Below, piece after piece: positions 12,081 through 28,016 of a DNA stretch of 64,000 nt (the first letter of the stretch is position 1; each line of letters starts with the position of its first letter). The stretch is taken from the NCBI GenBank assembly GCA_035772785.1, contig JAOCPU010000012.1, positions 62,001-126,000 of the forward strand, written 5' to 3'. The notes under the pieces were generated by a model that was given only the letters and a program-made list of their open reading frames with translations, was not told the origin of the DNA and ran no database searches. Made by a program: the position numbers and the translations under genes. The stretch is from Phlebiopsis flavidoalba. Taxonomy: Eukaryota > Basidiomycota > Agaricomycetes > Polyporales > Phanerochaetaceae.

Positions 12081-12610
12081 GTTGGCTGGTAAACTTCTAA
12101 AGATGAGTCTCTCTGTGAACGGTGGAAAGTGTCAACTGAGCTCTTGTGAGATGAGACGGGCACGCTTTCTGCCTGACCAGAGATGGCCCCGAGAATCTTT
12201 TATACCTGCAGGGTGTTCCCGAGCCGGAGCACTCGTCTTTTCGGCACGGACACTGGAATTAGGCCCAGCACCGCCAAGCCTGCGGTCGCGAAAGACCGTG
12301 GTGGGTTCCGCAGTCTGTTTGCAATCGGGATACTGCAGCGTGGCGGAAGCGGCGCTCGGGGACCAACGTACGGTCATGAATCAGCGGTAGTCTCCAGGCG
12401 TTACGTACTATACATCCGGGTACTCCAAGCGAACGGGTATGACATAGATCAAAGCTACAGCCCTCTGTCTGGAGCTCTCACAGTTTCGCCTTTCCTGTGA
12501 ATTGCGCTAACATTGTACGCTTCGTGATGCTTGCGAACAGCGAAGAACGGAGTGTTAGAAGTGGATAGCTGGAGCCGGGCGCGCCGGTACCGAGAGCAAG
12601 AAGCTTGAAC
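12081..12610. other. Intergenic between secreted protein and citrate synthase
   Basis: This is presumed upstream sequence for the secreted repeat protein plus the 3' end of the citrate synthase transcript, both on the minus strand. Frames here overlap without family resemblance, and nothing else was recognised. Confidence 0.4.
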
Positions 12611-15581
12611 TTACCCGCCGTGCTGCACCACCGAAGGCGTCTCTCCCAACCCGGTTTCGGACGTTATGCGCTCTTCCAAGGGCACAAATTCCCGTACCCC
12701 ATGCCCGATGTAAATCTAGATCGTAACGGTGTTAGCTAGGTAGAACGACTGTGGGGCTGTGTTGCATGGAGAACAAAGATCTGCAGTACCTGTCGAGGAC
12801 GCCAGATCTTTACACCGCCTTCCTGTAGCATCATCTGACGCCAGTGGGCTAGCCAGCCCACCACTCGAGGTACGACAAACAAAACAGGGAAGAAATCGAG
12901 CGGGAAGCCTACGCATCTCGTGAGCATGGGTCTCCAGGATACGGTGTAATTGTCTCACCCATGGCACGGTAAATCAGACCGCTGTGTTTGGCTGTTAGTA
13001 GTATGGCCTGCTCGTTCAAGTGGGCTGACCACGCTTACCTCCTACAAATCAAAGGCGTGTAGTGAGTAATCGGCATGATGTAAAATCGCCACCACAGGAC
13101 CGATGTGCTTACCAGAAGTCTACGTTAGGCGCGAGCTTTCTCTTGACGAAATACTCATCCTTCATCGCTGCGTCATGAAGAGCCATTGCTGTGTCCAAGA
13201 GCTCATCCTTTCCTGTACTGCGAACCAGTCAGATCCAATGGTACCGCTCACAGCGCCGAAAAACTAGACCAATGAACTTACACCCTGAAAACCTCGTCCG
13301 CTGTCTTGCGCACGATGAATGAGCGCGGGTCAGACTGATTGATGGTAGCAAGGGGCTATGGTCAGAGCTTCCTGAGTTCTAGTGCGTATAGTAAGCGTGC
13401 TTACTGTCTTGTATACTCTGTAGTATGAAATCGGTGTGATTGGCTGAACACAGAAAACAGAAGAAGGAACTTGCCGATGACCAAACCCTGACAGCGTCTT
13501 TTCTCGTCTTTTCACCGCCTCAATGAAAGCAGGAAACGTTCTCTGGTCTGAGCGATCGTATCCACCGTCAGATCATGGTCCACAGAGTAGCAGCCGGTAC
13601 TCTCAACTGACTTGCCGATAGAAATGAGCATGCGAATGACGGCTTCATTTGCGCCACCGTGTAGCGGCCCACTGTTGCACCAAAGTTTTCAGCATCACAT
13701 TTAGGCCTATGAAGCGGTTCTGCAATAGACTTACTATAATGACGCACAGCCCGCACTACAGGAACGACGGGCAATTCAGCCCTAGAGGTGAAAAAGAAGG
13801 ATGACAGGCGGACCAGAAGGGGAGACGTACGCGATTGCGGAGTAACGGGTCCACCAAGGAGCTTGCCGTTTGGAGAACCGTTGTGCATGATGCATTGAGC
13901 TCGTGGTCGGCATGAATAAGGAAGAGGACATCTAGCGCCTTCTCAAGGACCGGGTTGGGGACGTAGTTCTCCTCACTCATGTGGTCCATCTGGTACAGGA
14001 ACCTATGGGAGGTCATTTCACGTCAGCAAAACGATACGCGAGCCACACGATGTCGTCAAGGACAATGCCAAATCGTTGACCCCGTCTGGGACCAAGGAAC
14101 CCATCTCCGCACCACTGAGACCGTTGACATGAAAGGCACCCGGATTCCAGCTGAGTAGACCATTCAATCGAAGGTCCGCGACACCCGAGAATTAGGTTGC
14201 TCCGACAAAATTTGTCGGCTATCCCCTATGAGCAGCGCAGAGCCGCAAAGCCGAGGCATGTGGCGGGGATAGTTCAGATCTCCGAGCTGAGTCTCTAGCC
14301 GCGCGGAATGCGCCTGGTGCAAAGGTCAGTGTGCCCTGCTTTGGAGTCACACTCCTTCACTACCGTCAGGAGAGTGCGCGGGCCGACTCTCGGCGCAAAG
14401 CTGCTTCAGCACGGTCAGAAGTATACGGTAAGCAGTAGCGGCAAAGTGGCCACCACCACCACACCCTCAGCGGCGCAGAGGCGAAGACGACGAGACTATT
14501 ACTCACGAGGCGGTGTAACTGAGCCCAGTCGGAGGCGTCACAAAGTCTCTTCCTTGGCGGACCACGGTAGGACCCATCCTGTGAACCAGAACTCTCGTCA
14601 ATGTCACCGACCAACTGCCGAATGATCTGTACCCACGCAGCGAGGGTAGTTGCTTTCCCGATGAGACGGTATATTTTGACGGTCCATTGTCTCCAACGAA
14701 GCTTTGTCACCGCGAGTATACAGCCGCTGACCTAAAGGCGCAGTGATGAGTAAGTGGCAGAAGTAGCTGCGAGAGTAACGCACCTTGAAGAGATGGGTTG
14801 GCTTCGGAGTAGTAGGATCCTAGCATGGCGAATGCACTGGTGAGCATGCTCATAGGATGAGCGTCGTATCTGATATTCACGTTATGAGATCAGAGGTTCC
14901 TCGCATATGAGAAGAGGTAATAAACTACCGGAATGAGCGGAAGAATGTCTGTGCATCAGCGTGCATGGGGGCGTGACGCAGAACCTCGCCTTCAAAGTGT
15001 TTGAACTGGTCTCTCGTTCGGTAGCGAGCCATATATGAGGCAGGTCCGCGGATTCAAGGTGAGATGAACGTTCTGCGAGTTGTTCGATGGGATATCCTCT
15101 AATGCGTTTCCCAGTCAGAATTCCGGTTTGCTGTGTGGATCCAGAAGTAAATTGTGGGAGCTACCTGTAGGCTGCAAAACTTCACAATGTATGTCAGCAA
15201 GGGCTTAATAAATTTGCAGCAAGCGAGATAGGACCATACTCCTGCATCTCGTCAATGTACGTGATTCGAACTCTGGCATAGACCAGAACGCACGTGTGTT
15301 TCAGGAAGGAACCGCCTTGAGTCCTGACCACGAACCCTTGGAGTCCTTTCTCGGTCTTTCATTCTCCCGGTCGTTCGCACAACCTTGGCCGGAGCCTTAA
15401 CGACTTTGAACTCGGTGGCAGCGATCCGCATTATCCACCAATTCCTTGGAGCTTCAGTAGGGGGGGGGTCGTCAGCATTGGATTCTTAAAGCCACGGAGT
15501 AAAGCATTACGGGATGGTGTATGTCTTGCCTGTTCGGTTGTCGCGTACGGTCAACGTGTCTTGAGCAGTCGATGCGCCCAT
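12611..15581 (-). CDS. Citrate synthase
   Basis: The enzyme condenses acetyl-CoA with oxaloacetate to citrate. The start at 15581 gives [20 protein letters not shown], the N-terminus of the bacterial-type citrate synthase group. Further segments in order are [17 protein letters not shown] (about 15100), a YGSLPNER piece (about 15020), the region around 14950-14700, [19 protein letters not shown] with [12 protein letters not shown] (about 14000-13900), [19 protein letters not shown] (about 13670, holding the first catalytic His), GFGHR followed after an intron by VYK (about 13480-13390, second His region), [20 protein letters not shown] (about 13200), and [20 protein letters not shown] (about 12850). 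The tail reads [20 protein letters not shown] and ends in TAA at 12613-12611. Many short introns and several frameshifts interrupt it. No mitochondrial presequence precedes the start, so the compartment is uncertain. Confidence 0.93.
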
Positions 15582-16930
15582 ATTCGACGAGTATCAAGTG
15601 CTTGCGTGTAGAGTGCCGGTGTCGTCGGGGAAGCGTAGCGGCGGTGATGTTGAACTTGGTTGCTCGCAACGTCTCAGGACATCTTTAAGCAACTGCTTAT
15701 CGGTCCCCGCAGTTTTTTGAGCGCGGCTTGGGTGTGAATGCATAGGTCGCGACGCACTTGGTGATCAATCGAGAGCACATAGCCGGAATATCACATGTGT
15801 AGCATGACTCCCTACAATGACGTGGATATTCGAATGGTCCAGAAAAGAATAATCATAAATTGAGGATGTGAAGGCAAATGTGCCAGGGACTAAGGAGCGG
15901 ACGTAGGCTAATTACTGCTACTACTACTGAAATGAAATAATCATCCTTGCAGAGAATAAAGTAGAGAAAAGGCTATACATTTCGGATGACCAAATGAAGC
16001 GTTTGATCACCTTGTATTTGACGTGAAATACGCACAGCAATGGGTATACGGCAAAGAAATATTCCGTTTGTTGCTTCAAAATTTTGGTCACCAATCCAAA
16101 GAAAGTTAACGAGCAGCTATGGACGGGCAAGTTCAGCATACAGGTCACTGAGACTAACACACTATCTTACCCCAACACGAACCAAGTCCCCAAGCAACAG
16201 CCAGGGGCAATTGGTGCTCCCCTAGCTCTGACATAGATGAGATGAACGAACACGTGGAGAACCAAAGAAAGCCAGCAATGTGTATGAGCGGAGCCACACA
16301 ATATCCAAACACGCATAGCCTTTTGAAACAAAAACGAACTAATAAAGCATGTTTAGAGTGCGGGTTTGCGAAAGGATGAATGAGTGGTCGCTCACTTACA
16401 CTCCTAGTAGACCACCAAGCAGCTATTACGCGTCAGAGAGAAAACTTTGTTGTAAATATGGAGGAGCTACACCTTGGACCTTATGGACCGTAACGACGCA
16501 AATAGCCTAACGAAATGATGGCCACCACAAACGCTTGTGAACACACCAAAGGACTGGAGGCAGGGCGCCTTCGAAGGGTATAGTGTCAGATTTGCGCACG
16601 GCCTGGGTAGCTTGGAAGAGCTTACGTTGATACTCAGAGGATACCGAGAGAGTGAGGCATAAAAACGAATCCAGGTCCCCACAGTTTCCCAATCTCCTGT
16701 ACGGATAACTGAGCTTGAATGCGCAGCGAGATTAAACTGCGCCTTTACCGCAAGACTTCTCGTTGAGAGCCTCCTCTTGGTGGGTACAAGACCTGAAAAA
16801 GCTTTGGTATAGATTGAGAGGTAATGTCACGTCCCTTTCGAGATAGAAACTATGAGCAGAGGTAATGGAAGAGTGAATACCTCACACACCCACACCACGC
16901 ATTTTGGTCGTTTTCACGGATTTTGGCTCG
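15582..16930. other. Intergenic, no recognised gene
   Basis: This is the presumed promoter region of citrate synthase, followed by AT-richer sequence. A minus-strand frame at about 16510-16690 has mixed hydrophobic and charged composition (for example SEYQRKLFQATQAVRKSD) and might be an exon, but I cannot connect it to neighbours or to a family. Confidence 0.35.
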
Positions 16931-17273
16931 TCAAGGTGGTCCACATAATCTAAAAGATCCGGTATTTCGGAGGATTGGTAAAGTACGCTGACGAGAGATA
17001 TGCGCAATTTTGAGTTTACCGAGTCTCAACTTGCACGCCCACCAACCATCCTTCGAGCCGGAACCAGGTACGCCATTCGGTGCACTACCAATATTCCCAG
17101 ATAGAGGTGATCGAGGGAACTCGAAAGCACCAGCGGGGGTCCCCCGCGAGTTGCTCGGGTCGCGCGACCTTTGCCTTTGTATGGGGGCAGGGACTTCTTG
17201 GGATTGATCCCATGCCTGGATGAGTGAAGCCCGGGATAGCCTCCTCGTCGAGGTCGTCATCATCGTCTACCAA
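16931..17273 (-). CDS. Possible unrecognised protein fragment
   Basis: The minus strand from 17273 opens with an acidic block (Met-Val-Asp5-Leu-Asp-Glu2) then AIPGFTHPGMGSIPRS. The overlapping frame from 17263 runs 110 codons and reads as Ser/Pro/Gly-rich disordered sequence such as DPSNSRGTPAGAFEFPRSPL. The two frames probably join by a frameshift. I recognise no family. It sits upstream of RPT2 and is transcribed away from it. It could be a disordered exon of a damaged gene or chance. Confidence 0.25.
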
Positions 17274-17626
17274 TTACATGTCACAATCATGCTCCACGAG
17301 ACGCGCTAAGCCTGACAGACCTGCTTGAATAAACTGAGACGTAGAAGTGGAGGGGGGTCCTTAAGCTATCATCTGGGTGTTGCATTGCTGCCAGCTGGGC
17401 GTGAACGGCCGAGTGAGTGAAGTGGTCTAATGTCGCCGTTCACCGCGACCGCCGAAGCCATTATACGAGCCACGTGGACCACGTGGCGAACCTACTCGAC
17501 TGCGACTGACCACTGACGCCGCGTCGCGCTCACTCGAGCTCACTCATACTTGTTTGACCCCTTCTATCCGCCCACTCGCTGTTGCAATAACTTCCCCCTT
17601 GCAGTCTAGTCATTTGAGCAGCTACA

Positions 17627-20950
<3,324 letters not shown>

Positions 20951-20959
20951 TAACCTCCC

Positions 20960-21790
20960 TGCCACATTAATAGACGGAGGACGCTGACACGGCTCGTGAT
21001 AAAACGCTCCGCCGAACGCCGTGACAAGCTCACCTTGTTCCTCCTGGGTACGCCAAGGCCGATGCCGCATATCCGTATCAAATCAATGAATTGTGGTTAG
21101 CAAACTAGCGAACGGTAATGGTTGGAGACTGACCGTTCACCGTGAGTATTTCGTGAGCCTAGAAAGTGGGGCAATGAACCTGACGAGATACATACAAGTC
21201 ACCATGAACCCATATTGACTCGCCTTTAAGGGGCTCGGCGTGTATATCGTAATCGGTGAGATATTGCCATACTAGGCCTGGCTGAGTACCGCACTAAGAC
21301 TGGAGGTCAGGCTTGTGATTTTTTCGGAAATCCATACCGATGAAAGTACATTTCTGTAAACAAAACAGTTAAGTGCAGTGTCAATCGTTCAGTTGTAGAC
21401 CGTTCATGCATACGGGCCAGCAGGCCTTAGCCGCCTCCAGGATCCAGAGACCAGAGCCGCAACCAAGGTCTAGCACATTGGAAGGGTTGCTCTCAGCCCT
21501 GACGGGCGGTCAAACCCTTGAAATAGGGATCTGAGAAACATATGGTTCCAATCATCGCTAAATGCATAGTCGTTATTGCCATGTCAGTCATAAGTGCAAT
21601 AGAACGGGGTGCTCACAATACTAGCTGGTCCGACGAGAATTCGACAGGATATGGCGCTACGGCACGATGTATCGCTGCGAGAGGTGCTCTGTGTTATCAG
21701 AAGGCGTGACATCTCGGTTATGCTCTGGGTAGTCATGCAAGTCAGTTTGAGACGAGAGGGAGAAAGACTGGGTTGGGGGGTCGAAAACAC
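20960..21790 (-). CDS. SAM-dependent methyltransferase (class I, fungal)
   Basis: The minus strand carries a clear motif I glycine loop, NVLDLGCGSGLWILEAAK, near 21490-21430. It is followed after a short intron by an acidic strand end of the CTFIGMDF type (about 21350), then a SIWVHGDL piece (about 21210) and RICGIGLGVP near 21070, which corresponds to the motif after post-I strands in the large fungal family of secondary-metabolite-type methyltransferases. Upstream pieces such as YAFSDDWNHMF (about 21560) fit the usual N-terminal helical part. Introns with GTATGT and GTGAGC donors separate the exons. The substrate is unknown. No other biosynthetic genes flank it, so I do not propose a cluster. 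The 3' exons probably extend toward 20.3 or 19.9 kb but could not be fixed. Confidence 0.6.
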
Positions 21791-22980
21791 TATAAGTCTC
21801 CATACGTTCCTGGGACCTGGCTCAGCCTTTAAGACTCTCCGGAGTCTTTCGAAAAAACCGTATCCAGTCTCTATGTGTCATTACAGCGGCACTTCAGGCC
21901 TAGCGACGAATCGGAGTGCATCGTGTTCATGGTAGCATCACAGTCTCGGAGGAACAGAGCGCGCGCTGCAGGCGGCTCAGATTTATGCTGCTAAGCGCTA
22001 GAAAAGAGACATGTCCGTGGGGGAATGCGAACTTAACGTTTATCGATTGAGGTAAACAAGTCGACTTGTCAAAGAAATGCCGCAAGATATACTCCCTCCT
22101 ATGCCATCGCCAATGCGCAAAGCCACGTGCGCGTTCTGTGGTGCTGCAAGCCCTGGTGTAGCGGCCACGTGTGCGAACAAAAGGGCATCGTTTCGTCAAA
22201 GTATTAGTGCGCAGCCCTCTATGCACGTCCCCGATACACAATACAAGCCCTCGGACCGCACACCGCAGCTAGCAGGATTACCCTGAGCTGACGTATATTG
22301 TGTCCAAGCAAGCGTCCGTCTATCCCGTTTCGGCCTTAGGACGAGCATAGGCACCCGCAAGATGAGTACGCAAACTTCGGACGGGAAGCCGAGTATGTGT
22401 CGCACTTTCCCATATAGCAATCGTGGCTCTTGACGTACCATACGGTGAGCCTCTATAGTTGCACAGAGACACAAGAAGCGCTTGTGGTACTAGGTGGGGT
22501 CCGGATCGCCAACCGCGTATTGTACACTCCTCCACAGCCGCAACTTCGCCAACTTCGTCCTGGCGTTTTCTACGCTTTGGCGCAATTCCTTCGGAATCCT
22601 ATTTCCACTACTCTGTTTCACCATGAACATGCCCGCGAATCGGTTCCGCGACTAACCTTACGATGCCTCTGCGAAGGAGCTCGGCGGTTTGGAGGAGAAC
22701 AAGGTATGTTTACCTATTCGGGGTAGCGCGATTTCTCGTCAGGCTCAATCCGTCAAAAGGAGCCAGAGGAGGAGATAACATTAGAAGAGGATTGATAATA
22801 CATGCAGCGTCAGTACTTGCTCTGCGATCCCGCTTGCCCGTTCCCCCGCGTGACCGGCCGTACAGTCGGTATTCCGCCGTGCCACGCTTATTTAAGGAGA
22901 CTAAAACTATGGACGTAAGTAAATATTCCTGACAGCGGATTATAGCAAGCAAGTGTAGTGCGTCGTCCCCGTCCTCCGTA
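21791..22980. other. Intergenic, nothing recognised
   Basis: This lies between the methyltransferase start region and the 3' end of RAD2. Frames at 21927-22241 (minus) and 22430-22726 (plus) show no family resemblance. No RNA gene or repeat was recognised. Confidence 0.4.
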
Positions 22981-22989
22981 GTCCGAGTA

Positions 22990-25900
22990 TTGTCTTGTAT
23001 ACAGCCTGCGGCCTTGGGGCAAAGCTTTGCGGGGGGAGGGCAAACTTCTCGGCGGGGTACGGGACCTGAGCTCCTGCTTGGGCAGCGGCTCTCCGTCAGA
23101 CGATCCGTCCGATCAGACCGCAGAGGATTTCTTGACAGCCCTCTTCATTCCTCAACGGCAGCCTCCCCCACGCCCCCTACCCCTGCCTTCGGGCACCCCG
23201 TCCGCACCTGAAGCCGATCGCTCACTTGGACCCTAGCTGTTTCGCTCCGGGGCTTTCCTCTTCTTCTTCGGTCTTCGTTTGCTTTTCGTCACCGTTCATC
23301 AAGAAAACATCAAGATGCTGCTCATTGAAACGTTGCCACGAGGCGAAGAAAAGAAGACGCCCGTCTTGAGTAGGCCGTATGCTGCACGTATGCTGGTAAA
23401 TCTAGCCGACGTGACCTGCTGAAGGCCGCTTGGTCGTTTAGCGCCTGTGTCGTTTCGCGCGGGCTCATGCACCAAGACTAGGGGCAACGTCGAGAAGAAA
23501 GTTATTCAGAGTTGACACTGGCGCTTTACATTACCAACCTAATTAAGCACATTTGTGAGAAAATTAGCCGTGACGAATGGTGCGCTTATTGTGGACAACA
23601 TACACATTAGTATTGCGGCTTTGGGACGTCCCCATTTTGTGTGAATGATGGGTAGAAGGAGATCGTCGACGACCTTTGTACTCCTTACCCACCACCCTAG
23701 CTCGTGTAGATGAAAAAAATTCTGCTGGAACAGCTAAATAGTTACGTGATAGGTTCCAAGCCACAAGGAGTTGAAGTCAGATAAGCCACACGCTGCACTG
23801 TCTCGAGGGCATCTAAGTCCGGTGGTAGACCCATTGAAGGCTCGTCCGAGCTATCACAGTGGGATGGTAATAAGCGTCCCGCTAGACAGACATTTATCAG
23901 CATTAGGAACGTCCAGGTAGGCGTAGCATATACATACCACAGACCGCATTGGGCCACGTCGCCTACGGGAAGATACAAGTCCTTGAAGCGTGTGTTTCGG
24001 AATTATCCCACAAGTCACGTAACCGACCCTCAACACGTAGTAACAAGACTTACGAAACGCTTCCGAAATTTAGATTCTTGGTGTCTCCAGGCACGTGTCC
24101 TGGCCGCTCTGGCACCTTGCGCCACCAATCCCGAAACTGTCGGGGCCGATCTGTCACAGCGAATTCGGTTGAGCGAGCTCCATGAGAGCGACCCCCAAGG
24201 GCCAACACGGGCAAAGCGTGCTCGTGTAGTCACTGCCGCAGCATGTACGGCAAGCGGATAAGCTTTTATCGCCACAGGTCGCGAGGCTGAAAGCTCGCGG
24301 TCTAGGTCGGACAGCAAGAAGCACTGACCGTCTTCGACTGGTTGACATGTTCTTCAAAGGACGCTGCAAGCCACCAACAGAAAGACGTCAGACTCGTCGG
24401 TGATGATACAATCACCAGATTTAAACTGAGGAGCTCGGCACAACTGCGCCTCGGGCCTGTCCATTGGAGCGGTAATGTATGGGAATGCCGAGAGGCAACG
24501 TTAACATCATTGCAGGGGGGCAGTCAGAACGCGTTCGAGCATGCACACACGAGGAGACCCACCATGATCTGCGAGTCATCTCGCTGCCGTGAATATCCTC
24601 CGAGTCTCTCATGGCAACTTTCTTCTGCTCGTTTAGGGTCCGGATCTCTCGTTCGGTCCAAATCTCCCGGCCTCACGTCCTCCTACGGTTGTTCGCCCCC
24701 GAACCTGCGAGATATAAACTGCGCATACTCGCCTCTCCTCAGCCTGCGGGCTCCTCATCTCCTAGAAGCAGCGAGATCCCAGTCTTACCATAAGCCGCCT
24801 TGGCGACTTTCTGGGGGTGCTTTCAGCTCGTCAGGACTTTGGCAGTTGTGTGATGCGGGACCTAGGTGACGAATTCGACACTCCTCGTTCCTGATTCATT
24901 GCTGACGGGTGCCGCTTCAGGTCGAAGCAAGACAGTGGTACTGAGCGAGGGACAACTCAGGAGGTCCGAGTTTCTTCCGGCAGGCCGCGATAGCTGAGTG
25001 TGTTTGAAGCGGTTGAGATTGGGGTCGCTCCGCGAAACGAGGCGCAGGTTGCGATTTCGGAGATAGGGTAGAGATGGAGGTGATGGTGGATGGTGAGGGG
25101 ATTAGCATAGAGGTAGTGAGCAGATGAAAAGATGCTCCACAAGAGTGGGAAGGACGTCCGCCATGTCTTCTTCGTCACTACTGACAGAACAGGACGATAT
25201 CTCCTTTCCACTCTCGTAGATGACGGAAGCGGCGCTGTAACCGACAGCAGAGACACAGGAACGGACACTTCCTCCATGTCATTGTCGCCATCATTAGGCA
25301 GAGAGAGACCGTGAGGTCTCTTTGTCCAAATCCTTCGATCATCGCTGTGGATAACCAAAAGACGGTTGCACATGAACGTGACTATCAGACAGGTGCGCAG
25401 GCCCCAGGTACCTCCTCCAATATCATCGTCCTTCTCCGAGTTCGGCCAGACAATTTAACGGCTCACACGAGAAGAGGTCGTTGGCCCTCGGCAGTGTTGT
25501 TATTCAACAGAAGGCACCCAATAACGTTTTGGAACGCCGAAAAATCAAAAGGCTCGATTCGGACATCTGATTCGCCTGGTCTCCTTAAGGTGACGTTGCG
25601 CGCAGCATCGGCCCGCGCGTTGGCAACCATTAGGACAAGTAGGGAGGGCAGTCTCGAGCGCTGTGTGGGCGATGCATAAAGGTCGTCGTCAGAGTCGAGG
25701 GCATCTGGGTGGAGTTGGACGTCTTCCGCGACGCCCTTTGGAGGAGTATGTGACGCGACTCCATCCAGAGTGTGCACCGTGACTAGTGGACGCCCCGACA
25801 TTGGACCCTGGTATTTCGTTGTATCGCACAGTCCTCCGACGTGCTCACTATCGGGAGGCCTCAATAACTCGGCGCAGCTCTGCGGCTTCTTGCTCCTCCA

Positions 25901-27591
25901 GAGACTGTTTGGATGGCAAGTACAGCATCTGCTGGATCGAGCTCATCCTCGACTGAGACTACGTCCTGTTCGTTAGGAGAGGTTGGCGGTCTTCTGGTGG
26001 GTGAACAGGGACTTGTTTGTCTTTCGACTTTATATAACCTAACTTGACCTCAAAAAAGCAGACTTCGATGACAAGTCAATATGGGCGCAAGCTTCTTGCG
26101 GGGCGTTAGCGGGCTGCAAAACGGCTGACAGGGCCTCCTTCGTCGATGTTCGCGCAAGTCGGGATCAATGGCGGATTGGACTGGGTTCTGAGTAAAAGTG
26201 GTCGGTTGGAAACTGAATGACCACAGAATTACGAAGACTTACATTGGAACTTCTTCCATATCCATGTCACTGTCGTCATTGTTCTTTTGGCTAGGGCTTA
26301 GGGTCTTGGTCTATCTCAATAGGCTTCGCGCGGGTTCCTCGTCCCGCACACCAAGGATCCATCCACCAGCTTCGCCTTCATTTTTGACGAGGATGTACTG
26401 TTTGTTCCTCTCGCTGGCAATACGAATGGGGGATTTCGACATGTGCCTTTCCTATACTGTCTGTAGTAGTAAGAAGCTGTTTGGCGTAAGAGAGTTCCGC
26501 TGTTTTAAGTTTTTGATTTGCTCCTTGGAGGAAATCAAGAGGAGTTTTTCGCGTTCTTCAGCATGTTTTGAAGACGTTTATATGATGTCTGACGAGATTT
26601 CAAGCGAAGGTCGCCGATGATCTCATATTTGCACCTCAGTGGGTAGATCGCGTGAACGCCGAAGAAGCAACCATCAAATGTCTTCAGGACGCAATCTACT
26701 CCTCGATGAAGGAGCGTAGTTTCATCTCAGTGGCAAGGCGAGGGTCCGGAGCGTTGGATCGGGTGGCCTGCGCGCGACCATCTCGTCCATGATGGTTTCA
26801 CATCGGGTAGCCTGTATGGATATGGTCATGCCAATGTTTCTTCTTTGAAGGACGGAGGTGAAGTTTTCTGCCTCCTTACTGGACAGGCCTGACAGGTGTC
26901 TTCGGCGCATTGCTGTCCAAATCCTCAAGGTACACCGTGTTTTCATCAATCACCACGGGCCCATGAGGGCGGTCCCTTCTTATTGCTCGAGGAACTGAGG
27001 TGAGTCGTCAATCTCTGCACTGACATGAGAAGATATAGTTATGTACTGACCTGCTGGCCTGGAGCATGGTTTCAACGCTTCTCGGGCGCATATGAGCAGC
27101 CAATAGCCCGCCTCAGCTACCTTTGCATGACTCGCGGCGACGCACCGCTCTTCTTATTCTTAGTCTTCCTCTCGGCCTGCCATGCACGACGATGAGGTGT
27201 GGTCTGTTAGGGATGAAAGCAAACGTAGACCTACGATGGGGTGTAAGACCGCTTCAGTGCTGGTGCACCGCCCGTCAAAGACGAACACACGAGTTTGATA
27301 CCCGTTATAGAACAGGAGCTTTGAGATGCGGCGCAGGAATCCAAGCACATGCGCATTGACGAGCCCGCGGCCCTCCTTGTCACGCACGCATTGTAGCCTT
27401 GCTACGAACTGGTATATCCAAATACTGAGAGTCTATGGCCATGGCCTTGCCCTCCATGGTCTCCAAGCTATGGACATGTCAACATTCTTGTTCATCAAAC
27501 TTCCCTCAATCACAACACACAAAAGTGGGCACTCATCAGCAGAAGGTCGCCCGACCGGCTCGAGGAGATTCCAGAGCGACTTGACACCCAT
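22990..27591 (-). CDS. RAD2: DNA repair endonuclease RAD2/XPG
   Basis: XPG/Rad2 makes the 3' incision in nucleotide-excision repair. The start at 27591 gives MGVKSLWNLLEPVGRP, the family N-terminus, followed after an intron by a degraded strand-1 region and VRDKEGRGLVNAHVLGFLRR with KLLFY and VFVFDG (27390-27260), the nuclease N region. The long acidic spacer includes SRDLPTEVQ (about 26650), SKEQIKNLKQRNSLT (about 26510) and YILVKNEGEAGGWILGVRDE (about 26390-26340), which is specific to XPG rather than FEN1. The I region follows: LPLGIPI in place of a LFGIPYI-type motif (24480), CIITDESDVFL (about 24400; the usual Asp-Asp is Asp-Glu here), LLSDLDREL (about 24310), GSDYT (about 24230) and SKFRKRF (about 24065). 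PPDLDALE lies near 23810. A Lys/Arg-rich tail (KRRPKKKRKAPERNS) near 23280-23235 is a likely nuclear signal. The 3' end is approximate, and many frameshifts are present. Confidence 0.93.
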
Positions 27592-28016
27592 GGTTCAGGA
27601 TGTTTTTCATATAGCGTGTTGGGCAGTGTGGCTTGCACGACTACGATAGTATGAACGAGAGCAGGAAACTCATTTCATTCAGCGCGACATGGAGGAACGG
27701 GTCCCAAGCAGGAGCAATTAATTTAGTCGCGCGTGCACGCGTCGGTCGGGAAACGGCGTCAGGGCGTAGCCGCCACGCGATGGCGGAGTTTGAAGAGGAC
27801 GTGCTTGGCTTGGGCCCCAAATGGCAACAATGGTCGGCGTCCGGATCACGCGTCGGGCTTGGTGTTGGCGGGACAGCGCACGCTTTTATTTCTCGTCGCA
27901 ACGGTTTTGCTCTTTTCCCCCTTCCTCGCCCCCCTCGCGCCCTCTCCTCCAGGACTCTTATACCTCGAGCTTTCGCGCTACTCATCTTTCGCTCTTTGTA
28001 CAGCTACCCCACCGAA
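27592..28016. promoter_or_regulatory. Shared divergent upstream region RAD2 / GPI protein
   Basis: About 425 bases separate the start codons of two divergently transcribed genes. The part nearest the plus-strand gene (about 27890-27990) is strongly pyrimidine-rich, with CTTTTCCCCCTTCCTC-type tracts, a usual feature just upstream of fungal start sites. Frames crossing this region are attributed to its composition. No specific factor site is claimed. Confidence 0.5.

Noticed and set aside
15240..15275. tRNA-like T-arm (AGAGTTCGAATCA on the minus strand)
   Set aside because: It lies inside the citrate synthase coding region and no cloverleaf can be formed around it.
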